Assembly (NCBI GenBank): GCA_038380795.1
Contig: CM076270.1
Span: 20,228,001-20,292,000 of the forward strand
Length of the DNA stretch: 64,000 bases
Source: Pyrocephalus nanus
Taxonomy: Eukaryota > Chordata > Aves > Passeriformes > Tyrannidae
Reading direction: 5' to 3'
In this document: one piece after another, positions 23,695-37,098 of the stretch
How positions within the stretch are numbered: position 1 is the first letter of the stretch
Layout: every line of letters begins with the position of its first letter
Translations under genes and position numbers: made by a program
The notes under the pieces: model-generated
What the model was told of the DNA's origin: nothing
What the model saw: only the letters and a program-made list of their open reading frames with translations
Databases searched by the model: none

Positions 23695-24869
23695 TTAAAA
23701 AATGTGGTAATATAAAAAGTTTTTTTTCAGTCTGCATTCATAGACAGACTTTCAATATGCTCTCTGATAATCCATTACTTTAAAAATTGCCAAGGTTACT
23801 TTTCTGCTGGAAGTGACCAGTGGCAGAGCTCCTTTGTTCATTCCTGAAGTTAGATGAGCCTCCCACCCCAGAGTGTTTGAAAATTGGGCAGATGTGAAAA
23901 CACTACTTGGAAATATTTCTCATTTTGAATCCAGATAGCAAAGAGCAGAATTTATAGATCTGACTGTAAAGGGAAGTGAGGGTTGTCTTTTTGACTCTGA
24001 AATAATAGGATGAAGAGCAAAATAAATTCTCCTCATTTCTAAAAGAAAATGTAAACTGTTTTGCTGCATTACACCAGTGGTTTATCTGGTTTTATCTTCT
24101 GATGCCTCAGGAAAAGTGTAAACCTGTATAATGGACAAGCACTGAATAACACGATTTCCTAACCTCAGGCATGTAGTGGCAGGCATTCCCCTTCTAAGGA
24201 TGATGGTTGATGTAGTAGTCTTATAAATTATTCTTCTAGATAGTCTAATCACAGACATCTTTTAATCCTGCCTGCTTTGCTGTCTCTGTAATAGCTTGTG
24301 ACATTGAGGAATACAAGCAATTTGAATGCACAACTCAGAAGGAATGGAGGAGGTTAATAGAAGGAAAACCCTCTTTGCTGCAATAAGAATGTTCTTGTGT
24401 GAAGGCTGAATAATCATGACCTAATTAAGTGAGAAGGAGGTGGCTGCTCCCTTTTTTTATTTTTTTTTTACTGTGTATTAATAGGTGCTTGTCTGAACCC
24501 TGATTTAAAAAGACTGAATGAGATCGTGGGAGCCTCTGTGTGCCTTTGATCAGGCTGCAGTTGGCCTCTGGAAATGAGAGTGCAGGCACAGTGAATGACA
24601 AATCAGAACACCTCTGTGATCCTGCCCCATCTCAAGGACAGATTCTCTTTCTCCTAAGTTTCCTTTACTCTTATTTCCCATCTTTGATAGCAATTAATTT
24701 TGGCAGAACTCATGTATTGTTGAAAATGTGTTTCTGGCATGAAATTAAGAGTACAGTTTGACCTAACAAATACCTCCCAGCTTGAGTTGCTAAACACATG
24801 AGAATATTTCCATCATCAGTGGCAGACCCAGCCTCCTGCCCCAAGTTAATGGTGCTGCTTAGACTGAGG

Positions 24870-25020
24870 CCTAAATATGTGAGAACTTAATGCCTAACGT
24901 TTCATTAAGTTGATTTATTGTATCTGTTAATCATAAGTAATGATTTAATACCTATATTTTGGAGGCTTCATTTCCTCAAAGAGAAGCACTAAGGGTTTAA
25001 TTATTTCTCTGCTGTGTCTT
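24870..25020. promoter_or_regulatory. possible conserved enhancer-like element
   Basis: Closely spaced homeodomain-type cores (TTAATGCC, TTCATTAAG, TTAATCATAAG, GATTTAATACC, TTTAATTATT) lie in repeat-free sequence. Conservation cannot be judged from one sequence; the AT-rich background makes this weak. Confidence 0.2.
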
Positions 25021-27029
25021 TAAACAATATGAAACAGTGATTTGGAAAAACTAACATTAATGTATCTAATTTTTTTCCTAATTTCATCTGATTACTGAAA
25101 TTTATCATCAATCTGATGTTTCCCTTGTTACATCTAAAGAATCATAGAGTCTGGATACAAAAAAGGAACGAGTCAATTGGGCAGTCAAAATAGTGGCAGA
25201 ATGGGTTTTTTTGAATAAAAATTTGGTATTTAAAAAACAGAGTATATAAAGTGTTGCCTCATCTGCAGTCTTTTTGTTAGCAAACAACCTCTTGTGTAGT
25301 TTCCCATTTGTCAGAGCAGTATCTACTCCCTCCACCATTAAGTTCTCCCAGATTTTGAGTTTTGGTTCAGTTCATTGTCATAGTGATTATCATATGTTCA
25401 TATCAGTCAAGCTCTATAAAATCATGAATGAATCTTTGTTATGCACCATCATTCATTTTAATTCCTGCATGAGGATGACATCTGCTCTTGATCCTTGTAC
25501 TTTTACCTCTAATGAGAATCATCACCAATTCCCAACACACCATTCTTATTTACAGGTAATTTACATGTGTAAAAATTATTTTAGTACCCTTTGAGTTTCT
25601 GAATGAAGAGGGCCAACATTCTGACTTAGTATGTGTGGCTTGCTCCCACTTTGCATGCGGTTTGTGTGAGGGGAAGTCAAAATTAACACCTTAATTAGTT
25701 TTCAGTAAAGAAAGATGCCCAGCCCTGTCCATTTCTGCTATATTAGGCATGATGGGCATCCTATGTCTGGAATGGCTGGATTATGGAGAAGATGTACATG
25801 ATACTATGATGGGGTAAAAATGCAATTTCAAAACCTTGTAAATGCAATCCTTCCAAATTTTTAAAAATTAATTCCCATGACTTTCAAAGAACAGGAAGAA
25901 GATGTGTAGAATTTGCTGTACTGGATTTTTAAGAATGTTTGTAACTTTCCTGCTTGAAATGGCTTTTGGCAGGGACTTTCTTTTACGGTAAAAGTCTTCG
26001 GAAGAGAAACTGAAATCAGGGAGCTGGAAAGAAAACTAAAATGCTCTCATCTTTCACTACTGAAGTTACATTTCCTTGTTCTCTGCAGCTGTGTGTCACA
26101 TCTCACTGGAGGCAGCAGCATAAAATAGGATAAGGTAGGATGTTTAGTCTGACTCCAGAGCTTGAGGCACGTGCACCAAGAGTTTTTTCCAGCTCCCAGG
26201 ATAGTGTGTTTGAGCTCCCATTCTTTCTCACCCTGGTGTTGGTGTGGCTGTGCCTGGGCAGTGATTACACAGAGAGATGTGAAAACAGTTCAGAGCTCCT
26301 CAGGCAGGTGTGTGTGTGTGTTGGGTGGGACTGGGATTGTTGCCTTCTCATTTCCCCAGGCCTTCCAGGCTCTTCAGTGCTGCTCAGAGTGAATGGAACT
26401 GCCCACACCTTCCAAGAGACCTTGTCATGACTTTCATTTAATGGAAAGAAGCAGTTCTCTTCTCCAGTGAAAATATTGATAAAGTATTTCTTTATGCCTT
26501 TCTTTGACATCATCTACAGAAATAAAGCCAATTTTCCTTCCTAGTCATGATCTATTTCTCATTTCACCCCTGTTCTCACAAGTCAGTAAGGAATGTACTA
26601 TTGCTCTGTTTCCCATCCTCAAAAGCACTAACCTGAAGATTCAGGTCAAATTTACTGACATTCCATGAAAGGGAAGGTCCTTGTTTGTGTTCCCAGTGAG
26701 GAAAGTATTTAAGGTGGTCAAGTTATAACCTTTTCAGTACCTATGTAAAATGTAATTCTAAAATCCCTCAATTCAGATCTAATATTTTTCACTGTAAACT
26801 TTATTAAGACTGATACTGTTTTGTGTTAAACTGGCGATAAAATTTAAGTCCTTTTTGTAGAATGAAAAGTCTTTTTCCTTTATAGAATACATCAGATTCC
26901 ATCATTTTATTGAATGAACTGAAGGAATGTTTCACTCTGAGATTTTTGTATGACAAAGACCATCAACAGCGTGTGACACTGAACTCTTTGGTTCAGTCTT
27001 CTCTCTTAAAACTTTAGGTTTTTTTCAGA

Positions 27030-27215
27030 TTTACCTAAGCATTTAGTGAATCCCCAGCCAGTAAGTCATGCATCATTTTAAAAGCAGAGCCCCTGAATTC
27101 ATCTGTCCTGGTGGTTTGCCCTTCATGCTAGAGATCCTCAAATTTAAATAACCCGAGTGAAAAGAATTCACACCACCAAGCATCCAGCATTAATGTAAAT
27201 AAATGCCTGAGTTCA
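27030..27215. promoter_or_regulatory. possible conserved enhancer-like element
   Basis: Repeat-free sequence with GTCATGCATCATTTTA, AAATTTAAATAACC, CCAGCATTAATG and TAAATAAATG motifs that resemble homeodomain, POU or FOX sites. This is inference from texture only. Confidence 0.18.
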
Positions 27216-27599
27216 TAGAGCAGGCTTTGGGTGTTTAAGTGGTTTCTTTTTCACTAATCTACTTATTCATAAGACAGTTTTCTCCTTTTGTTTGCCAGTT
27301 ACAGCTGTGCTCCCTCTCCCCTTTGTGCTGCTGCTGTTATGTGACAGTAGTGACTGTTGCTATGATTAAACCTTGAGTATTAATTCAATTCCTAATCTTC
27401 TTTCCATGGTTGGTTACATATGGTTAGCAGCTCACTGGAAGATTTTTTTGTGTGTAATGCTTCAACTTCATAGTGTCCTGAATATGAGATTCATATGTTC
27501 TCAGGGAAATGTTGGACCTGTTTGTGTCCGTGAGATTCCTATTAATTTGAAGGAGACCACAAAGTCCCATTGATTTTTTCTTCCAGGCTCTCTTAAGAC

Positions 27600-27700
27600 C
27601 TTGCATGTTCTTTGGCAAGTGACATTGCCTCCTGTTCCTTCATCTGTAAAAAGGAAGAAAATGATATTTACCTTCTTTAATTGCAGTGAGAAATTTATAT
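27600..27700 (+). mobile_element. MIR-like SINE fragment, plus strand
   Basis: The order 'ttggcaagtgaca', 'cctcctgttccttcatctgt', 'aaaaggaagaaaatgata', 'tttacctt' and 'gcagtgag' follows the MIR consensus region 'gggcaagtcacttaacctctctg...cctcatctgtaaaatggggataataata...tacctacctcacagggttgttgtgag'. This is the 3' half of a MIR-family SINE, heavily diverged, as expected for an element that predates the bird-mammal split. Confidence 0.6.
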
Positions 27701-30700
27701 ACAAAAAACTGGATGAGCCAACTCGATTGCATTCACTCCCTTAAAAAAATTTGATGTATTTTTCCAATTGAAGGATAAAGTATGTGTGCTTGAATTCCTT
27801 ATGTGATCTGTCTGTAAAGGCTAAATCCACTCCTTTATTCCAAGTGATGTATCTGTGGTCTCTCATGTGAACATTTTTTCCCAGTGTTCTGTGACATTTT
27901 TAATTATCTATAGGTGAAGTGCCATGAGCTCCTGTTGCTTGAACCAACCCGACTGTGGTAACACAGCAGAGTTTAACGTCAAGTTACAGAGTAGATTTTA
28001 CTTGCACCCCCTCTGGTAATTAACTCTTAAATCTCTTTGTATCTGGTCAACAGCAGGACTTGCCATGTCAAATGTCTAAGCAAGCAGTAGGAGCAATTAT
28101 TGGCATGACAGAGTTTACAAGTGTTGCCGGAAAAGTTCAATTCCTGCTTCAAAACAGCAGCAGTGAGTGATGGGCAGAAGCAATTTCTGAATAACTGCCA
28201 TCCATTCACTGATTAATGCCACAACAGAAGAAGATGAGATTAAACATTCATTCCCCAATTTGTTTCTAACTATGCATGTAAAATGTTGATCCTGATTATT
28301 TTAGCTCCTATTTCCATTTTCTGTGTTGCTGTATCAAATTTACATAAACACTGCAGTCTATCTGCTGTGAGCAATGGTTCTTCTGAGTGCCTGGTAATGC
28401 AAAGGTGCAAAAATATTTGGGGACCAGAAGGAAATGTGAAGTAGTTGATGGCTCAGAGCTACCCTAATGGTCAGCTAGGTAAAGGCCCTGCCATACCATG
28501 TTATCAGAATGTCTGATACTTCAGATAGCATTCAAGTTGCTGACTGACACACTAAGTGATAATGACGGTTTGCAGAGAAATTTCCGACCCCATCATAATG
28601 ATTTTCTGATAGGCACTTTGATAAATTGCCTGATCTTAACCTGTAGTGTGAGTTTTGTCAAACCTGACAGCAGGAATGACTGATCTTGACATTGCTGAAT
28701 GACTTATATGATCACTTCTTTCTTCAGTCTGTCCGAGATTCCCAGCTTTGATATTCATGTGTGTTTATACAGATATATACTTTAAAAAAAAAATATTGGA
28801 AACTTCTTTGTATGATTTGACTTTTTTGCTTTTTGATACCTGCAGCAGTTTTTGTGTACAGTCCATCTCTTTTCCAGACTGTCCTGGAAATATGCAGTGA
28901 ACTGACTGGTGTCTTGTGGTCCCCAATAAGTAATTGGTAATGCTATGGAATATACACTCATAGGATCTGAAAAAAATTATTCTTGAGTGTCACCTGAGGG
29001 CACTTGCCAGCTGACTTCTTTCTTTCTTTCAGCTGATGTCCCCCCTGCTGGTGTTGAGCATTCATCTTCCACCTTGGTACCTGCTTCACTTGCTGTTCCA
29101 AGTGAATACTGTTATCCTGAGTTAGTGAAGCTACTTTTGCCCATAGTCCTTCTTATGTTTCTCTCCTTCTGAGAAGATGCTCTGAAGAAAGAGAGAAATA
29201 GTCCTTTAAATTGGAGATTTTTTTTTCCTAGGATGTCTTAGAGAAAAAAAGAAGTGTCTTTCACAAGAAAGGGGGGCAAAAAAGACACTAAACATGGGTT
29301 CTGTCATTAGAAAGGAATGTGTCACCTCAGCCCTATCCTAGGAAAACAGAAGTCATTTCATTGTGTCTCATACTTCCTGTTCATCTTCACTGGTGCAGGG
29401 CTGGAGCCTTACTGTGAACAAATTAATTTAATTAATAACAAGCATCAGAGTCCAGCCAGACCAAGTGCCAGAGGCTGGTGTTCATCTTGCTTGTAGAGGA
29501 CATGGCCCATAATCCACTTTTCCTGCTGGTTGGATCCAGCCATGATTCACTTTGTCTTCCAGAAATGGTGAGCAAAGTGTGGGGCAGCTGCAGCTCCTTT
29601 GTCCAGTTGGACTGCTGGGCACTTCATATTTACTGAGTGTCTCACACAGGGAGTGGATGCTGGCAGAGAAAACTGGAGCTGATCTCTCCTGCTTGGTTGT
29701 ATTTTGGTGGTTGAACCCTTCAGTGGTGTTCAGTGGAATTTGTGAGTGATTCCTCTGTGCCCACAGCATAGAAAGGTCTCTGGTGGTTTTGATGTCATTC
29801 CCTTTCATCTGTTGTATATTTTTGCTTTCCATTTAACTCAATCTAAAAAAACCTGAGACAACTCTAACACATAAATTGCAATGGAAAATTGAAAAACCCA
29901 CACATTTTTACAAGCTTTAAACCCAAAGACCTGAGAAATTTGGAATAGACTCTTGTTTCCATCACTTATAAATTCCAGTATTATGAGAGTTTTCTTTATT
30001 TTTTTTTAACGTATCTGTCATTTTTCTCTCAAGATGCAATTATAAAAGCTTGAAATTTTACACAGACAGCAGAGACAAAATAGTCATTAGGCAAAAAAAT
30101 GCTGTGTTGATTCACAGTTCATGTTAGTACTTCCTGAGTCAAAGGGAAACCAATTTTTGATCTGCTTTGTTCGTTGGTCTAGTTATAATCATAGTAGAAG
30201 TTAAAAGTAAAGCTTGTTACACCTGTAATTTTTAAAGAAGATTCATCATGTTGTGAAGTTTGTAAGTTTAAAGAAGTGGGTTTGTGAAAAAACAGAAGGA
30301 TAACTATTGTTATGAAAAAGGAGGCTTGGGAAGCTTTTGATTTACTCCCTTTAAGTCTGAGTAAACTGCAGGTGAACGATGAAGGCTGGGGGAATCTTAT
30401 GTTCTTATTAAGAAGAAAATAAAAACAAACTTCTCTCCTATCTCTCCTACAGGAGGAGAGACCAAAATAGGTTTTGTGTAAAAATTACCATTTGTGACAC
30501 TTATTTTTCATATTTTTTATTTCCCAGGGGTTAAAGCAGCTCAGATGTGTACCTGCTGATAGAGTTCAGTACTTGAAAGAAACTTATAAAAGAGGATGAA
30601 GAAGGCTGGTCAGGTAAGCAGGAACTTAACTCACTTCCAATGGCCTGTTCCAGTTGCCATCTTCACTGCAGATCAGACTAAAGGATTCCCCACCTGAGTC

Positions 30701-33700
30701 AAATTGAACAGAAACAGAAATGTCTGACATTCTGCCCTGTGCTTTACCCTTCAAATATGGAAAGGGAATTTAGCTGCAGCTTTTGGGAACAAGGTTACCA
30801 AAAATATTAATAACAACATTACATAACAGAGTACAGGTTTATTGTTCCCTTGCAGGACCTTATAAAAACCTGCTGATATAAATATTAACCCACTGAATAC
30901 GTGGTGAGCAGCAGCAAAAGTCTGAAGTAACTCTGGTCAAATAGATTAAAGGCATTAGGATTTTCTCTGAAATTGGAGAAAGCAAAAGAGAAAATAATGC
31001 ATTCATTATGTCTGCCAGGAAACAGCAAAAGCTGAAACACCTGATGAGAGAAAATCAAAATGCTTGAATTAAAAAATGAATGCATTAAAAGAAAAAAATG
31101 ACTGTAATGTCTCCAGTTTTATTTTCTGAAGAAACACATCACTGTTATGCTAAAGTATGTACACAGCTCTGTGGCTTTGTAATTGTTCTTAAAAAGATCC
31201 AGGTAACCCCCACTTTTCTCAAGACTTATTCTGATTATGATATGTAAATATCTCACAGCCTTTAGTGCTTACCCTCTACAAATCACTATTCCTACCCAAA
31301 TATTTTTATTTTTTAAATTTTTTTAATCTAGCAGAGCACAAAAATATTTATGTTTGGTTTGTTAAACAGGTTGTTTTTTGTGGTGTGGTGCTTTCATAAA
31401 TTTATCCTACAGAAACTGGACTCACAAATGCCATTAACTTTTAGTAAGATGGTTGGAAGTCTAAAGACAGAGAATTTTGTAGTAGAGTATAAACAGAGAC
31501 AGTAGCATTACCTGTACTGTTCTCAACATCACTGATGGAAGTAAAGCTTCAGGACACGAGCACTAGAAATAAACAACATGTGGAGTAGTTCATGAGGAGG
31601 GAAGAAGAGTTTCTTTGTCACTGGGAGCTGGTGTAGTCACCTCCCAGCTGAAGGGAAAACCTGTAGCAAGTACTTCCATGCTGCTGTGAAATGCATCCAA
31701 GAACTGTTGATTATTGCTAAAGGACATAGACAACCTAAATAACTGGAAACACAGTTTCTGGGAGATCCACAGAAATATGAATTTTAATTTTATGGGCACA
31801 AACACTCACTAAAAACTTCCACATGCACTTATTGTGTTATGTTCCCAACTGATACTCCGAAGTCAGCCCAGATAAACTGCTGGATTGAACTGGCTGCTGA
31901 AAATACCTCTGGCAAAAGCAGCTCAAGAGTATTTTTACTACTTCACTATTGGTATAAACAAAAAAAAAGTTCTATGAGTTTTTGGTCTTCTCATATCACA
32001 TCAGCTTCAATACTTCATATTTTACTAATAAACCCTCAGCACAGTCCGGTCTTAAAATCCTGTCTCAGTGTCTGTAACAATGGTACCCTGATGGATTTAT
32101 GTGCATCTCTCCCAGGCACTGAATCTGAGAAAACATGGACAGGAAGCTCAGCACCTTCTCATGTGTTCTGAAGGTTTCCATGAGGACACACAAAACCTCA
32201 CAGCCCTTTTGTTGCTTGCCTATATATTTTAATTCCCACCACTATTGCTCCTTCCCCGTGGATTTTCATCTGGTATAAATTAGGAGTGCACTATTGTTTT
32301 CAAAGGTTACAGCAAGTAGCTTCTGCTTACGATCTGTCCCTTGATGTTTCCTTTGTTTGGCTGTTTTTAGTTGTGTTGGCCAAGTTTGGATGAAATTTGA
32401 GTGCTGTGCAGTTATTGCATGCCATTTATTATCATATAATCTGACAACCTGAATGTTTGACACCCATGCTTAAGAAAGTGAGCACAAGAGAATTACGGAA
32501 GGAAGGGGAAACGTGTTCTGGTAATCATTAAAATACACTGGTACTCTTAAGTTTTATAAAATCTTTGCTTTTACACTTAAAACAGGGATGTTTTTCAGAA
32601 TTCGTTGGAGTTCAATACTTTTGATGTGGAATGATTTGAGTCACCCTAACTGTGCAGCAGGATTCTGTCATTTAACTTATGTTCAATATGTAAAATATTG
32701 TATCAATATTGGTGAAGATTTAAAGAAAACCTTGATCTTCGTGTTTTATCTTTTGCTGGTTTCTCTTATGCAGTACAATTGTTTCTCATTTCTGTAAGGG
32801 TTTTGTTTGGGTTTGATATACTGTTTTCTGTCCTTAGCACAGCCAGGATTCCTGTTCTCTGGGAGGGTAGAGAAAAGAAACCTCTTACCATTGAAAACAC
32901 TGAACATTCCCATACACATATATGATGTATAATAAAGGGGAAAGAAGAAAGAGACATCACAAAATAGCTTGGATGAATGCAATGTCAGGTAAATGAAGGA
33001 GAAAAATATTTTTAAGTAACAAAAAGCTCTCAAAAACTAGAAATGTTTCTCAGTGGTCTTCTGTTTTCCAAGATCTCACTTGGGGCAGAGATGGGACCTA
33101 ATTTTCTTCACAGCTTGTCTGTGTCCTCACACATCTTCTACAAGTGACAACTAGAGGAACTAGCAACTAGTTGATGGACCCAATATTTTTCTATCAGTAT
33201 AGAGAATTTGGTGTTGGAATTCATTCTACGTCCTCTCTCAACAAAGGGTCTTGTAAAATACATGCAGGTATACACTGCTGTGTATAAAAACAGTCCTGAA
33301 TTGCTTAATATATGAATCATAATAAGCTGGTGGTTTTAAGGGGCTTTTACTTCAGGGATCAAGTTGGGAATCCAGTTGAGGATGGAATATGTCACAGGAA
33401 TGCCCCTTTCGGTCTCCCTCCTGTAGAACCTGGGTGAAAGATTCTACCTGTGCAGCATAAGTGTATTTTCTTTTAATAAGGCAGGTCTGGTTTAATTCTA
33501 GAGGAATGCAGCCGTGATGGACTGAAAACCACATTTCAGCTCCTCCAGGTTTACAATTGCATGAAAAGGGTCTGTTCTATGCCACCTACTCATGAGCATG
33601 GAATAACTACCTCAGTGCACAGAACATTAGTCAGATTTGAATGTGAGAATATTAGAATTGTGATTTATGACCTTTCAGGACTGTTGGGAATGGCATTTTA

Positions 33701-36700
33701 TAACTGTAGATAGGCTGATGGGATACCTACTTTAGAAAAGCAGGATATGTTTCACTGATGCTGTGAAATCCTCGTTGGCTGGGCTGAGAAAGAAATGTGT
33801 GCTAGGAGAGAGAAAGAAACAAAACTTGTTTTCCTGGGGTTGGTAATTCTTCTGCGTGCCTCTAGTGCTGTTCCTGAGGCAGATTGCCCTCATCACCCTT
33901 TGTGTGCCCACCACTTACTCTCAGAAAGCTGTTTTGTTAAGATCCATCTGTAGAGAAGATACTTTATCTTCTCTGGAACTTTATAACACAGAACAATTGC
34001 TACTTTAACTATGACCTATCAGAAAAATTTGTAATAATGATTTCTTTTATTACCTTCTCCTTCTTCCTTTTCCCAGTTTGAGATTAAACGATTTTTTTTT
34101 TTTCCCAGTGATTGAAATTCCACAAATTTTTTTTAGTTGTATAAGGTGTCAAGTGATTCATGACAAGAAGCTATTGCACAGGTGATGAGGGTTTGACAGG
34201 GTAGGCTTCCCAACAGGGTATTCTCATGTCTTTCTGTATGTGTAGTATGTCTTTGAGAAAAAGGAAGAAAGGAAAAAGACCTCTTTAAAACTAAAATTTT
34301 TTTGGAAGTTCTTGTTTCACAAAGAGTCCCAGTTACTTCCAGGATTTTCATGGGGTTTTCTGGGGATTGTGTTTCATAGCATTTTGCTTAGAAAATGAAG
34401 CTACTTTTCATAAACTTTCAAGCTGACTCTTTAATTTCTGACTGAAAGTTTTGTTGCAGCAATACATACAAGCCACTGAAGATAAATATATTGGCACAAT
34501 GGGCTTTGTACATTGTGCTTTGTATTATGTTTTAGGGGGAGTTCTTTTGGCTATAAATCAGTATCCTTAAGCTCTGGGAATATTCTTTATAAAGGACATT
34601 GCCCTGGAAGGATATAATCCTTCTCCCCAGAAGACTTTACAGGGGAGAGATAAAAGATAGATTTTTATTTACAGGCAGTTGCTGCATACTGTTACAGTTT
34701 ATCAGTTGTTCCCAAGAAGAAGAAAAAACAGAATGAGAGAAAATAAAGACTGAGATAGATCATATGCCAGCAAAATAAATCATGAAAGCTTGACTTGTCA
34801 GACCCATACAATCAGGAAAAGATCATGGAGCTGGTTTGAAAGTATCAGATATTTCTTGAAAAAAGAGGGTTATCTTGTTTCTTTTTGGAACAGAGGATGA
34901 TGGAAAAGAGACTTCTTCAGAAAGGGATTCTTCCACACTGTTCCTATTTATCTCCGAGGAAACCACAAAGGCTAATTCCAAAACAGAACTTAGAACAGAA
35001 GTTAAACTTATTATTCTGAGTCTGCCTTTCCTTTTCCATTGCCTACAGATGCAGATGACTGACATTTGCCTTGTTAAACTACAGGTGGGCTCTGTGAATG
35101 TGTCTACAATTAATCTGATTCTCAGGTCGTCTCTTGACTCCAGGTCAAGATTCATAGAAAAGCTTCAATTATAATGATGATGTTAATATTAAAGCTGTAA
35201 TATATAACTAAGAAATAAGTTCATCCTTAGGTCGTTAAAGAAGCAAATTAAAGGTGGTATCCAGCTTAAAAAGTCCCTCAACTGTTTTCTGACAAAACTG
35301 GGAGAACATCTTAATTTTATGCTTTACCTCGATTATCCATTATGGGAAACTTGAAGGCAGTGTGGGCTGGATGAACCTTGGTCTGAAGAAGTGGGGATGA
35401 TTTTTGATTCTTATGGTATAGCAGTCCCTTTAATAGACTGAAGGAACTCATTGGAATATGCAATCAAGAAAAAGTATTGTACAGCAGAAAGCAGAACTGA
35501 TAATCACAGTCACCCAGTCAGACCAAAATCTGTACCTCAGCCTATTCAGGCATGTTTCTGAAATGCTTATTAAGCTTCCTCAACTTAATAGAAAGTAAAG
35601 AAAGGTGAAGTATTACCATTTTCAAAAGTTTTGATGACTTCTGAAATTTTAGATAGTTGGTGCCATTAAAATTGTTATTGCCATGAACAAGATCTGCTTA
35701 TTTCAGTCATCCTTAAAGTGATGGATAGGCAAGGTTAGAAAAGCAGCACAGAGATTATTCCCATCTGAAAAAACTTTTTATGTTCAATATTATGATTCTC
35801 TAATTCTTTAAATCTATACTGCTATTCATAAATAAATACTTGAGATAATATGTATTCATGGTCTGAGGTGTGAAACTTAAATGTTTGCTTGCATGTGTAT
35901 TAAAAATAAAGATCAATTACAAGTAAAGAAGCTCCATTTTACAAAATCACAATATGTTAGAATAATGAAGGGTTAGACAGAAAAAGTCTCATCTTGTCTC
36001 TTCTGGGGACCCTGCTGCTGGCAGTCTTTGTCTGTAGATGGGACAGTTTCCACACGTAGATCGTGTTCCTGTGATTTGCTGCCCCAGCTATCTGACAGAA
36101 TGGAAGATTACAGCTCTCAAGGTCATTCCAGAGTCTCCTGTTTCATTTCAGATTTTTATTTTATTTAGTGGGCTTGGATGTTTGTGAAAGCAATTTTTAT
36201 GTGCTGAGGATTTTTCTGAGTTTCATTACCTGACTAGTTCTCAGTTTCATGTCTCCGAACACTTGTGATATTATACTTTAAATCCTTGCCTTAGCCCTGA
36301 TGTCAATGGGGACACTCTGGCCTCTCCATCTTATGTCGTTTTATTTTACAGGGACATGAATCTCTGTGCTGGAACCAAGCAGGGGGACATGTCTACATTG
36401 CAGTGGGGACAGGCACAACACCAAAGGGGGTAGGGAATAACAATCAGGTACTGGAAAACCTGTCCTTGGACATGGTGCTTTTACCACAGCTCAGGTTCAG
36501 CAATCCTTCAAGGATCTTATTCACTCATTCACACACTTAGGACTTTTGGATGCTGCAAACTGGAACTGGGCAGGCAGAAATTTTGGGTTCCACTTTGAAA
36601 ATAGCGCCATTTTCAGTGAAATGCAGACTTTGCTGCTGTTGTGGGAAACAGCACCGAATGTGCAACCCTCCTGTAATACAGGGGAAACATTGCTGAATCC

Positions 36701-37078
36701 CACTGAGAGCAAGATGAAAGGATGTGATAGATATGACGTCTTTTTCTTCCAAGTTCTGTTAGGAATGCTCACAAGGGATGTGGTAAGTCAAAGTTCATTT
36801 TTTTTCTCTCTCAGATAAGTGGAGAGAAAGTATTCTGATCTTCTCTGTTTTCCTAAAAATTAGATTTGAACTTGGATGAACACCAACCTCTTGAGCAAAA
36901 GGCAGGACTGCTGTATCTTCTGTCAGTAATGTAAATCTAATTCCTCTTTTTGCTCAGAATCTTTAATCCAATGCAAGTCCCAGGTGAATGTGGATAATTT
37001 TTAAGCTGACTAAAATAGAATTTTTCAGCAGCCTTGGAGAGAGAAAAATGATCCTGGTCTGTTTTGCATTTTGTCTGC
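27701..37078. other. non-coding stretch, no element recognised
   Basis: The longest run without a recognisable mobile element in the window. It holds a CNE-like block at 28020-28215 and an imperfect inverted repeat of CTCTCCT/AGGAGAG at 30441-30461. Stop-free frames (for example 29482-29832 minus, 31839-32171 plus, 34823-35155 minus) are at most 116 codons, overlap on opposite strands and show no domain. Confidence 0.55.
28020..28215. promoter_or_regulatory. possible conserved enhancer-like element
   Basis: Repeat-free block with GGTAATTAACTC at its left edge, GAGCAATTATTGGCATGACA in the middle and CTGATTAATGCC at its right edge, including a CAATTATTGG core and an ATTATTGG Sox/homeodomain-like site. 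Its texture resembles vertebrate conserved non-coding elements; conservation itself cannot be seen here. Confidence 0.25.
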
Positions 37079-37098
37079 TTTTTTTTTTTTTTTTTTTT
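37079..37098. repeat. poly-T tract (20 nt) followed by CAG
   Basis: Twenty T followed by CAGCAGG. It is a simple repeat which happens to have the shape of a very strong plus-strand splice acceptor. No open frame or donor follows it convincingly. Confidence 0.85.

Larger units (their letters stand above)
23695..27599. other. non-coding stretch with CNE-like blocks
   Basis: No gene or young transposon was recognised. A T/A tract at 24453-24471 is a simple repeat. Regulatory-looking AT-rich blocks at 24870-25020 and 27030-27215 are listed separately. A patch at 26100-26420 is more GC-rich and open in two plus frames, but the frames overlap and carry no domain. Confidence 0.55.

Noticed and set aside
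25136..25152. AGAATCATAGAGTCTGG as a CR1 tail
   Set aside because: Only about a dozen bases match the terminal octamer and the neighbouring CR1 blocks are absent.
26140..26430. Two overlapping plus open frames in a GC-richer patch
   Set aside because: Simultaneous opening in two frames and on the minus strand fits local composition rather than coding; no domain.
35940..36000. Possible CR1 tail (AATCACAATATGTTAGAATA)
   Set aside because: Too diverged and missing the GGAAGGGACC block.
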